Positions 8,776-17,707 of a stretch of 23,596 nucleotides of DNA are shown here, piece by piece. The notes below the pieces were generated by a model that saw only the letters and a program-made list of their open reading frames with translations, searched no databases and was not told the origin of the DNA. The first letter of the stretch is position 1; the number at the start of each line of letters is the position of its first letter. The stretch is from Candolleomyces eurysporus (lineage: Eukaryota > Basidiomycota > Agaricomycetes > Agaricales > Psathyrellaceae), in the NCBI GenBank assembly GCA_027579435.1, contig JANBPK010000111.1, forward strand, positions 1-23,596. The letters are read 5' to 3'. The translations under genes and the position numbers were made by a program.

Positions 8776-11365
8776 TTTTTAATTTTTCGGCCAGTTTCAT
8801 GGGGGGTAGATGTCCTCTTAACCATAGTAGCATGTGGCAATGTAGACTGCCTCGTCCCTGGGTTTCTACCGTACCGTAATACGAGTCGCAGATACCGAAG
8901 ATGCCCTTGCAACCACTGTTTTGTCGATTAGCTCGAAGAACGATTCGGATGAAATTGCGAATTATGGAGTCGAAAAACTGTGCGCAAGCGGCTGGATGAC
9001 GAATCGATATTTGCATCCTCTCTTTCAGGTTCAGTTCCATCGTGTTGGCTATGTCCGTAGGGTTCATCGCACGACGTGCTAGTACTGCAACAATTGGGTT
9101 ATGGTGGTCGGCAGGGTTTATGGTGATGAACAAGGTCGGGGAGCCTCTCTGATTTATTATGGCCCTAATTTCATTGCGCATCTTGATCCTTTGCGCCACA
9201 CCTCCTGGAATACCGCGGGCCTTTGGCGAGATCGAGGCCATGAGGTGAACTATCCTCTTTTCTGCATCAGACACGGGCTGATATGACGGATTGCGCTGGT
9301 ATTTTTCTTTGAGGGACTCGATGTCACGTCGGCTTACAGCACGCATGTCAGAGACCAGACTGGAGTATGTCGATATAGGGACAGAAAAACGGAGGCTAGT
9401 GTTTACCGCCGCTTTTCTTATGATGTTGTGGACGTCGAATGCGACTTCAAATTCGGTCTCGAAGAATGGGTCGTGCACGCTGAGCAGGTGACGCAGCTGA
9501 GCTTCTGGAGATATCCGACGTCTCCTCCTTGGCTCGTTGAATGCGCCTATGCCATAAGGATCAGCGTTGGGATGAGCCCAGCTGAGCCAGTTCGGGTTGT
9601 TTATGTCGGGGACAAGACTGGAACCGGGTCTGGTATAGAGGAACGGGTTGCCGCTCTTACACCAGTTGAGAGCGTGCAAAGACATTTCTCTATAGCTTCC
9701 AGCCGAGTTATCGCCAAGTGTGTACGACACATTCTCCATGAAAATTCCATCTAGTCCTTGGTGGCGGTCCGTGTAGTCCGATACTACGGATTCCACTGCG
9801 TTGTTCATCGGAAGGTGGCCTATACGGGCTGAAGCTGGGATTCCCAGGTCGTCAGGCCCGCTAAAGAGAGCTTCCAGATTGCTGGAGCTGAATCCGAGGA
9901 AGGCGGTAGACATACTGTAATGAGGATTATGATCGAGAAGGAATTCTATCAGTAGCTTGACTCGACTCTTTCGGACTAAGACCGGGTGCAGGTCTTGTAT
10001 ATTGGATCTAGTGGGAGGGCTCTTAGATACTACTATCGCACATATCGTGTCTCTAATCGTTGATGGTGTCGGAGGCAGGACGTTGTTGAGTTTCGGAATA
10101 TTGAGAGGAGTTGAAATGATGTTCCCTCTTATGTGACGGCTTTTCGAGCGATAGAGCTCTGAGTCTGTGGGTTCGAATCCCGAGAATCTGCACAAGATGC
10201 TGTTTGTTCTTACTCGACATATCAAAGCCTTCTCGAAAACGGACATTGACTCGAAAGCTTCCCTTACGTTGGGCGGCAGTCTTTCCCTCGCGTAATATAG
10301 CCAATTGGCGAGAGCAAACTTTGGCATCTTCCCTTTTTTTAGGTCCCTATAGCATCTTGAACACAGGCTCAGTGAGCTCCGTTTATGTACATCAGACAAT
10401 CCTGTCGGATCAAGGATAGCGCCGTCGTATGATACTAGGTCGTACGAATGAGGTAGGAGATGCTGCGGCAGGTCGTCGTTTCGGAGTAACCTCAGGTCGA
10501 TTTCTTCCGGACTGGTGTGACGCAGATCTTTCGGAGTCTTGAGGGTGCTGCATGCCGCGCATGGACGGCGGATGAAAGCGCTGGTATTCATGTTCGCTTG
10601 CCACTTTTTGATTATTTGCCGCTTCAAGCTGTTCGAAACTGGAAGTAGGTGAGAAGGACACTCAGAATACGAACTGTCGCCCGTTTTATCCTGAACTATT
10701 TCAACCGATCCACTTTTTCTGGAGCTCGTTGGTCGAGGGTCTGGATTTGGTTCTGGGTCAATAGCGACTTCATCTTCACAGCTGGGTCTACATCGGGACC
10801 TGGTTTCAGCGGATGACGACGATCTGTGAACCTGTAGAGAAGTCGAATTCAAGGATGTAAAATTTCCAGTTGGTATCGGGTTTAATCGCGTTTGGGTGTC
10901 ACAAAGGCTTCTCAATTTGAGTCTGGGCAGTTCTTTAAAAGCGTAGTAGACGGTTCGGCATCGAGGATCACAACGATGCAATTGTATGGCACTCAACAGT
11001 TCTTTCTTCTTCAGCTTCCCACTCCTGATCCCGTGGCAGCCTGCGATGTTCTGCAGTTCTGGGACTAGGAATTTTGGATATATAGTGGTTAGGAGGTTTA
11101 TCTGGACGTTTAAGACGACTATGCTGGGGTCTTTCAAGCGCCTTTCTGCCGGGTGAATCGATGATGCGGGCAATATGCCTATGAATCGGTATCCGTGGCA
11201 CCAGGAATCCACCGTTACCTCTAGAGCTCTTTGCATAGGCTGGGAATTGCGGACAGGCGCCTCAATGACTGAACAAGTAGGATCGGTGAGTGTATGGCGT
11301 GTGTGCGAGAGAAACATACCTCCAATTGTCAACTTAGACGAGTGAGAGTCCACTTTCCTCGACAT
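8776..11365 (-). CDS. Helitron RepHel protein, N-terminal half: SAP-like, DUF6570-like and HUH Rep domains
   Basis: This half carries the endonuclease that nicks and joins the element's ends. Residues 95-132 (YPKFLVPELQNIAG, then KKKELLSAIQLH) resemble the SAP-like segment seen in fungal Helitron proteins. Residues about 265-395, with CAAC (269-272), CSRC (335-338) and KMPKFALANWL (346-356), fit DUF6570. The Helitron_like_N region includes LFITINPADHHNPIV (745-759) and GRGSLHCHMLLWLRG (837-851), whose His842-x-His844 is the metal-binding HUH motif. The frame then meets LAEKLK and the N at 8775, followed at once by TAA. Past the N, the frame that continues into the helicase half is open. The start at 11365 is the first Met of the open frame. 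A 51-nt GTATGT...TTCAG segment at 11269-11319 may be an intron that keeps the frame. Confidence 0.95.
11269..11319 (-). other. Candidate 51-nt frame-preserving intron in the Helitron gene
   Basis: On the coding strand this is GTATGT...TACTTGTTCAG, a consensus-like fungal donor and a pyrimidine-rich acceptor. Its length is a multiple of three and it has no in-frame stop, so the protein reads with or without it (splicing removes 17 residues after KLTIG). Only transcript data can decide. Confidence 0.4.
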
Positions 11366-12692
11366 AACTCGTTGGATATAATATGGGGAGTAAGGGAGCG
11401 AGGATCGTGAATCCTCACTGGCCGGTGAACATTTTTATACTGTCGCATGACGGTGCTAGCGCTAACACTGCCACATGAGGCCTTCAGTGATGCTGTGATA
11501 CACAAACTGGTTTTTCTGACTCCTACAGTGATCACTTTAGTGAGCTTTAGATGCTGTGTTTCCCCTGTGACGGGATACCAGGCAACTCGCGGTGTCTGTT
11601 GGAAAAAAATGATGACGATCTGAGATTTTTTTATCGATTTGGTTTATGTCTTCCACCCGATTCGAATGTATTTGTAGTTGAAATAACGCGGTTGTCCTGT
11701 TCATGCCTCCTTTGCTTCTCACCGATGTGATAACAAAAGGCGGCGATTCAAATTGATTCGCCGGACGATGCCGATACTACGTCAATACGGGTGATGTGTC
11801 GATGGTGTTTTGTTGCCGTCCTCTGTCCCTGTTTATGGCACGTGATATTGCCCGTCGAGATATTTCGGCAATCGTTCGGCAACAAGCTGAACAACGGCGA
11901 TTCCACATAATTCCCTCTCCGCTCGTTTCCTCTCACATCCTCTTGCTCTCTTATTGTTTCTCTTTATCTCTCTTTCTGTCCTTATCCGCGTTCGTAGAGC
12001 TTTGGGTTCGTTCCTGATTATGCCCTTGCAGACGGCCACAGCTTAGACTGAAGGTCTACCGTGTACATGCCCAAGCGGTCAACCGATTGCTATACGAATC
12101 GTGGCCATCACTATAGGCATGGAGACGTGTTTTAAGGAGCTTGAGGACCGTTGTGTACTGGACAATTGTCTTTTGCCCTGTTTCATTGTATCATCTCTCT
12201 TTCAGGTTGAGAGCTACGAAAATGTCAATGATGCTGAGGGATGGTTGCGATGACATTGCTGCAGCAATGTTAAGGCAAGGGTGATCATCGACGTTTTCTT
12301 ACCAATCCTGATCTTGCTCCTTATTCCTTGCGTTGAGGATCTGGTGTATGAGCGGTTCCTCTCCGACCAAACATAGAGATATTGCTTACAAACCAATTAT
12401 CGATAAACAAGAGCCCACAAACTTTTAGTGGCGTCCGACATGCTTTTTTCCTTCGCTTTCAAATTTTCCTTCCTTCGCGTCCTTCTACCTCCATGTTTGG
12501 ATCAGAACGCCCAGTGTATTGAGCTGGTTTCCCTTCGGCGTTGTTTTTTCAAGGATTAGCTTAAGATTCTCGTCAGGCGGTATCGTCCCTCCAGCTTTTG
12601 GTAGCGAGATGACGATTGAAGAACGACTGCTTCCTTCAGAGTCGTGTCGAGAGTTTGCGTCTTGGGCTATTTCTCCCTCTCTGCTTTTTCAG
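11366..12692. other. Intergenic stretch upstream of the Helitron; no gene seen
   Basis: Only frames of 60-80 codons without motifs occur. The interval contains the perfect palindrome AGTGATCACT (11527-11536), a CT-rich tract (about 11938-11990) and the 18-bp palindrome at 12253-12270. The Helitron's 5' end should lie in the left part. From about 12500 the sequence may include the upstream part of the F-box-like relic, but no start codon there can be defended. Confidence 0.5.
12253..12270. repeat. 18-bp perfect palindrome
   Basis: ACATTGCTGCAGCAATGT reads the same on both strands, centred on a PstI-type CTGCAG. It has no loop, and I see no second copy in the window. It could be a dimeric protein-binding site or chance. 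Confidence 0.6.
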
Positions 12693-13884
12693 GTCGAGCC
12701 TGGAGATCCGTTCGAAGACGAGTTGTCCNTTTTTTTCCACCTGTGGATATTTACTGCCCGGCATTCAAAGACGTCCGAAACATCTCTTTTGCTTCCAAGG
12801 CTTTTCGTGGATTCGTGAAGGATGCCAACATGAAGACTGTGATTATACGTTCATCCCGCTAGCTGGACNTTTTTTCTAGGGCTTGCAATTGAAGATGTAT
12901 ATCTCTCGGATACCATACGAGCGGGAGAAAGATGCGAATATATGGAGGTTCGCATAGACGAAGATTACGACCCGAGCAAGCTGGCTACTCTTCTTTCCTT
13001 TACTCCAAATCTGACCTCGTTCGTAACGAGGTCGCTTCGCCAGGTTCCTAGTTTAGGGCACATATCCATGGCTGCGCTTTTCTCACTCCTAGAAAAGAAG
13101 AACAGTTAGCGGTGTCTACATTTCGACTCTGCAGAGGATCCGCCTTCTTTCGAGGTTGTACTGTCCATCGCCGACTCTCTTAAAGCACTCCACACGCTGC
13201 ACATGCAGCGTCTCCATTCCTACCCCGACATCTCGGGTTTTTACGCAAATCGCCGTCAGCCCAGATGGAATCTCGGTATTCAAGTCCTTTCGCTGGGGGT
13301 TTTAGACAACCCGTTTCGTTATCCCCCTGAGAGCTCGTCGAGTGGTTGGGATTCTATCCCACTGCTGTTCAGTGGCGGTTGTTTCAACTTCCCTAACCTC
13401 AGACGTTTGGAAATACCGACCTTCCCATCGCCCCTCTCCTTCTTCCAGGTGCATTGACCTCGCATACAATACCTTCGACCTACCTCGTGCCGTTCGAATT
13501 TTATCCTTGGACCGGCCTTGGAACTATGTACCAACCTTCGCTCGCTAGTCGTGCAGGTCTTCGACGCAACGCCTAGATGGGTGATCCCTTGAGTTGCGAA
13601 CAACAGTGGGTATCATTACAGTTGTGACTACGGCCAATGTACCAACCTTCGCTCGCTAGTCGTGCAGGTCTTCGACGCAGCGCCTAGATGGGTGATCCAT
13701 TGAGTTGCGAACAACAGTGGGTATCATTACGGTTGTGACTACGGCCAAAACGTCCGCTTGTCCAGTGCTGACGGAATGCTTGCACTCCTTTATGCGACTG
13801 ATAGAAGTATTTGTGGTTGATAGCGTGACTTACGTTAGGACGGTTATTGTATCCACCTTCTCTTTTTCCGATCTCCGACCGTGA
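12693..13884 (+). pseudogene. Decayed F-box-like gene
   Basis: After a TTTTTCAG acceptor-like site the frame reads EPGDPFEDELS. It then crosses the N beside seven T at 12729 into PAFKDVRNISFASKAFRGF, the pattern of the second half of an F-box. Downstream, scattered frames read LAIEDVYLSDTI, LRCLHFDSAEDPPSFEVV (after an intervening TAG), LHTLHMQRLHSYPDI and TNLRSLVVQVFDATPRW, typical of the leucine-rich tails of fungal F-box proteins. Damage includes a TAG at 12860-12862, an N plus six T at 12869 with a frame change, an in-frame TAG at 13107-13109, loss of frame near 13457, and the 111-bp duplication with TGA in each copy. The N-linked shifts may be assembly errors, but the stops and duplication indicate a real relic. 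Its extent on both sides is approximate. Confidence 0.65.
13526..13747 (+). repeat. 111-bp tandem duplication, two copies
   Basis: Units 13526-13636 and 13637-13747 differ at three positions: CAACGCC/CAGCGCC, TCCCTTG/TCCATTG and TTACAGT/TTACGGT. The period is 37 codons, so the duplication keeps the reading frame. Both copies carry the frame TNLRSLVVQVFDA, and both stop at the same TGA. The high identity implies a recent event, or a stretch kept alike by conversion, inside an already decaying F-box-like gene. Confidence 0.95.
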
Positions 13885-14338
13885 ACTTCGTTACGCGTTA
13901 GCTATCCTCGGACGTTGACACACGCTACCTTAAGAAGCTCTAAGAACGGGATCTGTTTTCCGTGGTAGCCATGAAGAAGAGTGGAGATCACTCATAGGTT
14001 TAAATGTTTTGAGNTTTTTCTTGTTTGCGCCCGTCCTTGTTGTTATTATATCTTAGTGTTCTGCCTTACTTCTGATCTACCTCCATCGTACTTATCACAA
14101 CTTGATTCAACGCTTATATAGCGGAAACTATTATACATTTGTTATATCATTTGTCAAATATCATTCTCGATTGGCCCAGATACTGCGTGGTGGGTTTCGT
14201 TGGGTGAGGACCCTTCGGATGCGTGACCCACCCTGCTGCTCGGCTGACCTACAATTCTGACGCGACTTTAACACTTAGAAACCATAAACCGTTTGCGACT
14301 CGTCGTATTCTGACCAGCAGCTTTGATATCTTCAGATA
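13885..14338. other. AT-rich interval without a gene
   Basis: Contains the N beside T at 14014 and AT-rich sequence around 14040-14170. A 9-bp inverted repeat with a 2-nt spacer (TTGATATCT / AGATATCAA) sits at about 14323-14342, just past the stop of the minus-strand frame described next. No coding evidence. Confidence 0.4.
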
Positions 14339-14566
14339 TCAAGCCAAAGCGACAGACTCAAAATCGTCTCTCACTGGGGAAACAGGACCCAGTCTCTCGT
14401 TTCTTGTAGCCCGCCAAGCGGCGTCACCTATGAGAACCCTTTCCCTAGGAATATCGGCCGACTTAGGAACAGTGAGGAAAAGTTCGACTTTGTAAAAAAT
14501 CGAGGAAAGGCGGAATGCGAGGGTAGTAGTGGGGCGAAGGTGTTTGATAAAAGGGATGACAGAATA
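14339..14566 (-). other. Open frame directly after the stop of the acidic-protein gene
   Basis: Immediately after the TGA ending the acidic protein (14567-14569), the same minus-strand frame stays open for 75 codons to a TGA at 14339-14341. The peptide, including FYKVELFLTVPKSADIPRER and VLIGDAAWRATRNERLGP, has an ordinary protein-like composition. It could be a further exon reached by splicing around the stop (a G|GTCAAT donor near 14601 and an ACAAAG acceptor near 14491 would keep frame, but the donor is poor). It could also be a stop-mutated C-terminus or chance. The plus-strand ORF here looks less protein-like. Confidence 0.35.
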
Positions 14567-15362
14567 TCAGGTTAGCCCTGAGATATACGCCGTAAAAAAG
14601 GGTGATTGACCTTTTCCGTTTTTGATAGGCTTCTTCCCCGAGCTCAGGCTCCCCTCCTCGTGTTGGCTGTCAGTACGCCATCCGCTGGATGTGTCGCTGC
14701 TACGGTCAAAATTGGGTACGTCGACGTTGGACTTCTCGGATGAAATGCGAAGGTGCACCCTGCGTTTCAGCTGCGATCGGTTTTTTAATTTCTGTATATC
14801 ATCTTCAATGAATGAATCGTCGGTAAGGCTATCGTCAGAGCCGGATTCGTCCTCTGTCGATAGCACTTCGGAGGAGGAGTCTTCTTCCTCTTCATCAGAC
14901 TCCGGTACATACAAGGAATCCTCTGAATCGGTATCGGGGTCCGACGTTCCGTCTGTAAGCACGGCCAATTCATTTACGTCGAAAATAAAAATAAAAATGA
15001 ATAGACATGAAAAAAGAGCTTAGACGAATACACTGTGCTTTTTGCTCACCGTATATCTCTTGATTATCGATGGATCCAGGTTCGAACGATAGTGGTACCT
15101 CGTCAGAGGTTGATATGACGCCCGTTCCGGAAGGGAGGTGAATCATGCTAAGAGGGCTTGCAACCCCAGAACCCGATCGGAACGGCGTTTGATATGGCGC
15201 CGAACGACGTACGGCTCTGTGTGGCCTATATAATCCGGTTGATCTAGAAGCAGGCCTTTTGTCTTTAGATTTTCCATTTCGATGTCACTTTTATACGCAC
15301 GTCAATGGTATTGTCTCTAGTTCTCTAACCTCCCTCAGACGCTTAATAGACGGTCCAACCAT
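14567..15362 (-). CDS. Acidic Ser/Asp/Glu-rich protein, 3 exons, unknown function
   Basis: I do not recognise this protein. The model has exons 15301-15362, 15050-15243 and 14567-14952 (62, 194 and 386 nt). The introns are GTGCGT...CTTCTAG (57 nt) and GTGAGC...CTTACAG (97 nt), and all phases agree, giving 213 residues. It begins MVGPSIKRLREVRELETIPL in a good context (GAAATGG). A basic Arg/Ser stretch (residues about 22-45) follows, then an acidic tract at about 86-139 (for example VPESDEEEEDSSSEV), then a basic patch KLKNRSQLKRRVHLR. Such charge alternation is common in nuclear chromatin-associated proteins, which is inference only. A TATA-like element lies about 140 bp upstream. Without exon 1, a start at 15146 would give about 160 residues. 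See the open frame beyond the stop at 14339-14566. Confidence 0.6.
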
Positions 15363-15500
15363 TTCTGCTACGAATACAAGAAGATTGTGTCGTCAGCTGG
15401 AAGGTATATGTGCTTAGTCTTCGGTTGAAACGCAGTTGTTTGCGAAGTCCAAATCTGATAATAAGTGGGGAGGATGAAAGAACTGCGAATCGACATTCCA

Positions 15501-15506
15501 TTTATA
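15501..15506 (-). promoter_or_regulatory. TATA-like element upstream of the acidic-protein gene
   Basis: On the minus strand the sequence reads GTATAAATGG, about 140 bp before the proposed ATG at 15362. This would suit a promoter with a 5' leader of roughly 100 nt. It is a single short match with no other support. Confidence 0.3.
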
Positions 15507-15597
15507 CTGCAGGAAAAAGTGGACACGTGAATCGTATGCTGCTGGTGTCTGTGCTACAGGATGTTAGCGCTTGGTGTTAATTTAGAATCCATTCGAC

Positions 15598-15816
15598 TCA
15601 TCTGACGTCGAAGTGCGGATAATAAGGCTTGGAGAAGCATAGCCACACTAAGAGAGTATTCTCCGTTCCGTTAGTCATAGCAACTACGACCGCCGGTGGC
15701 TTTTCATCAGAACCCTTCTTCTCGTATAACACAGCCTCAGAACTGCTGATGCCCAAATAAAACCGGCCACGGACTCCTGACCCACCTACCGCCATCTTTC
15801 TATTGCGTTCATCCAC
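15598..15816 (-). CDS. Small hypothetical ORF, 72 codons
   Basis: Unrecognised. The frame starts MDERNRKMAVGGSG and includes FYLGISSSEAVLYEKK, then VVVAMTNGTENTLLVWL, and ends HFDVR. The composition is protein-like and a short hydrophobic stretch (TLLVWLCF) lies near the end, but no domain is visible. It points away from the F-box-like gene at 15892 and lies upstream of the acidic-protein gene on the same strand. It could be an exon of a larger gene or a chance frame over the shared promoter region. Confidence 0.3.
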   Translation of the reverse strand: MDERNRKMAVGGSGVRGRFYLGISSSEAVLYEKKGSDEKPPAVVVAMTNGTENTLLVWLCFSKPYYPHFDVR

Positions 15817-15891
15817 CGGTGAGTTGGATCATTTTTGCTTCGTGGTAGAGATGTAACAGTTTTAGGGAGTGCAGAGACGTATTTGTCGGAA

Positions 15892-17040
15892 ATGAACCGA
15901 TTATCGAACGAAACTTTGACTGAGATTGCGAGTTGTCTAACAGATGATTCCCGTACGATAACGAACCTCATGGTAGCCAACAAGAGGCTGTCTGGGGTAT
16001 GCGAGTATTTGAGATACCATACCCTCACCGTCCAAGGGTCCAAGGGGAGGAAACTTCTCGCTACGTTGCTATCTGGCTCTGCGACGTCCGAGAGGTATTG
16101 CTGCCGTGTGAAGAGGATATGGTTTAGGTTTTGGCGAGACTCGGAGATGTACCTCATGTCAACTCTGATGTGCGAAGTCCTTCCTCTTCTGAAAGGTTTA
16201 ATTACCTTGAAGATAGATACCCATGCCCTGGATACCGCCCATGCCCTGGTCCGTCTTCAAAGGGCGGGAATTCTACGAAAGCACTCCCACCCTGCTCGCG
16301 CTTTGACCTACATGGCGGCGTCAAGCATCGATTCGTCGAGGCTCGTACTGCCATCTCTGTCCTATTACATGGTGACCGGATCCTACGATTTGAGTGTGGT
16401 AGCATATTACAGGTCCTTGCATGAACTCAGTATTGACTGTTTTATGGATTACGGGGAGTTCTCGGATCTCGTCTCGACCGCTTCCGATACCATTCTAGGG
16501 GATACGTTGCGTTCCCTCAGCGTCAGATTCGTGAGATCGGTGTCTCTGGATCTTTCCCTTCCCATCCTTTCAGACGCTTTCAAGGTTCTCGGGGCGTTGT
16601 CGCTCGATCAATCGTGCATGGACCTGTTGGTAAGTCTGTTTCTGTGGGTCCGTTCCGATTAAAATCGTGAATAGAGTGCTATGGATCTCTTCTAGTTGCT
16701 TACTTATTTGATTTCATAGGCCGCAATCGATATTCTAGGAAATGACGGAATGGTTTTTCCTCGCCTCAGGTATGCTTCCCTCAACCGGCGTCTGAATTAT
16801 CCTCTGCCAAAGTGGGGTCCACAGCTGGAAAACGACCAACCGCTCATGGATTCGGTATGCGATCGCATGAAGAATCGGGTGCCCAGGCATAGGTATTTGG
16901 CGTATGTGGGACTGGGTTCTACTATCTGGGGAAGAGGCGGTGACGGTGCTTTCGTAGGGATGGATGTGAGTGATCCGAATACCTGGTGGCGAGGGATAAT
17001 CGGGTCGCAGTTCTCCTACGGTCTGTATCCGGACTATTAG
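15892..17040 (+). CDS. F-box-like protein, 2 exons
   Basis: Probably a substrate-recognition subunit of an SCF ubiquitin ligase, as for other F-box proteins; substrate unknown. Exon 1 ends at 16629, the intron 16630-16719 (GTAAGT...TTTCATAG, 90 nt) is phase 0, and exon 2 runs from 16720 to the TAG at 17038-17040, giving 352 residues. The F-box-like segment is at the very N-terminus: LSNETLTEIASCL, then ITNLMVANKRLSGVCEYLRY and HTLTV. The remainder is leucine-rich (LLKGLITLKIDTHAL, LHELSIDCFMDYGEF, LRSLSVRFVRSVSLDLSL) and fits irregular leucine-rich repeats. The tail contains FVGMDVSDPNTWWRGI. An upstream in-frame Met at 15835 would add 19 residues, but I prefer 15892 because it puts the F-box at residue 4. 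It is intact, unlike the relic at 12693-13884. Confidence 0.8.
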
Positions 17041-17328
17041 AAAATAAAGATAAATCGCAGTATTGTAATGACATGGATATGGTATCAGTTTACTTGCCGT
17101 CGAAGCTTACGCGTGTGATTATATCTTTACCATTTAATCAATTACTCTGGAGTTCCTCTCTTCGCATTGATGCGAACTTGTTGAAATTACATGTGTCTTT
17201 TCAGACGGGGCACTCGTGCGGTATATATCGTTAGGCTTCATAATCCGGCCCACAGTGGACTGTTGCGGGAATATTCTGCGATATAGACTGACTGAGGAAA
17301 AAAATATGACAGGAACCTTGTCGGATGA

Positions 17329-17707
17329 TTAGTTGACGGCTGGGTTAGGCGCCGTATTACGGGTCACGACTTTGGTCTGATTTGTGTCATCCCTATCCTT
17401 GTGTCTGGTCTTTGTTGCGACGATTGTGTGCGATGACGCATCTTTCTGGTCAGTCACCGATGAGCAGGGTTGAAGCTGGTGAAGACTGTCTGGATGATGG
17501 TCACGACGAGTTGACTGCAGGTCGTCGTCCTCATTGACCACGGGTCCATGAAGGATAGGGAGCAAGACATGTGCCCCGCCGCCGTACACCTCGATGGCCA
17601 TGAACTCGTCGTTCCAAGGTAAGGCGCCTGTGGTCTTCCTTAGATAGGTTAAGATGAGAGTAAGATAACGGGGTATGCATACCGGCTTCGAGCGGAAATT
17701 GCGACAT
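17329..17707 (-). CDS. Orphan small protein, 2 exons, 107 residues
   Basis: Unrecognised family. A short first exon (17683-17707) encodes MSQFPLEA plus one base. A 55-nt intron (17628-17682, GTATGC...GACCACAG) leads into exon 2 (17329-17627), and the joined frame reads MSQFPLEAGALPWNDEFMAI, then EVYGGGAHVLLPILHGPVV. The second half is hydrophilic, rich in Asp, His, Thr and Lys, and probably disordered. Support for the model is that both splice signals are canonical, the intron has the size usual in this window, and extending upstream of the internal Met keeps a protein-like sequence. The first half could be a small folded motif. No function can be proposed. Confidence 0.5.

Larger units (their letters stand above)
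5386..11365 (-). mobile_element. Helitron (autonomous RepHel type), coding part; ends undetermined
   Basis: A rolling-circle DNA transposon, recognised by one continuous minus-strand coding region with a HUH-type Rep domain followed by a PIF1-family helicase, the diagnostic Helitron pairing. The coordinates cover the coding region only. On the minus strand the element's 5' end must lie above 11365 and its 3' end below 5386. Canonical ends (5' TC, 3' CTRR preceded by a hairpin, insertion between A and T) were looked for by eye and could not be fixed. One weak 5' candidate is A|TCTAAAGCTCAC near 11550 (minus strand), beside the palindrome AGTGATCACT at 11527-11536. Apart from the N at 8775 no stop or frameshift breaks the coding region, so the insertion looks recent. 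Confidence 0.95.

Noticed and set aside
10160..10190. GGGTTCGAATCCC, a perfect tRNA B-box-like match on the plus strand
   Set aside because: It lies inside the Helitron Rep coding frame (minus strand FSGFEPTDSE), no A-box lies at the right distance upstream, and no acceptor stem can be drawn.
14223..14495. Plus-strand 90-codon ORF
   Set aside because: It overlaps a more protein-like minus-strand frame and has no recognisable features.
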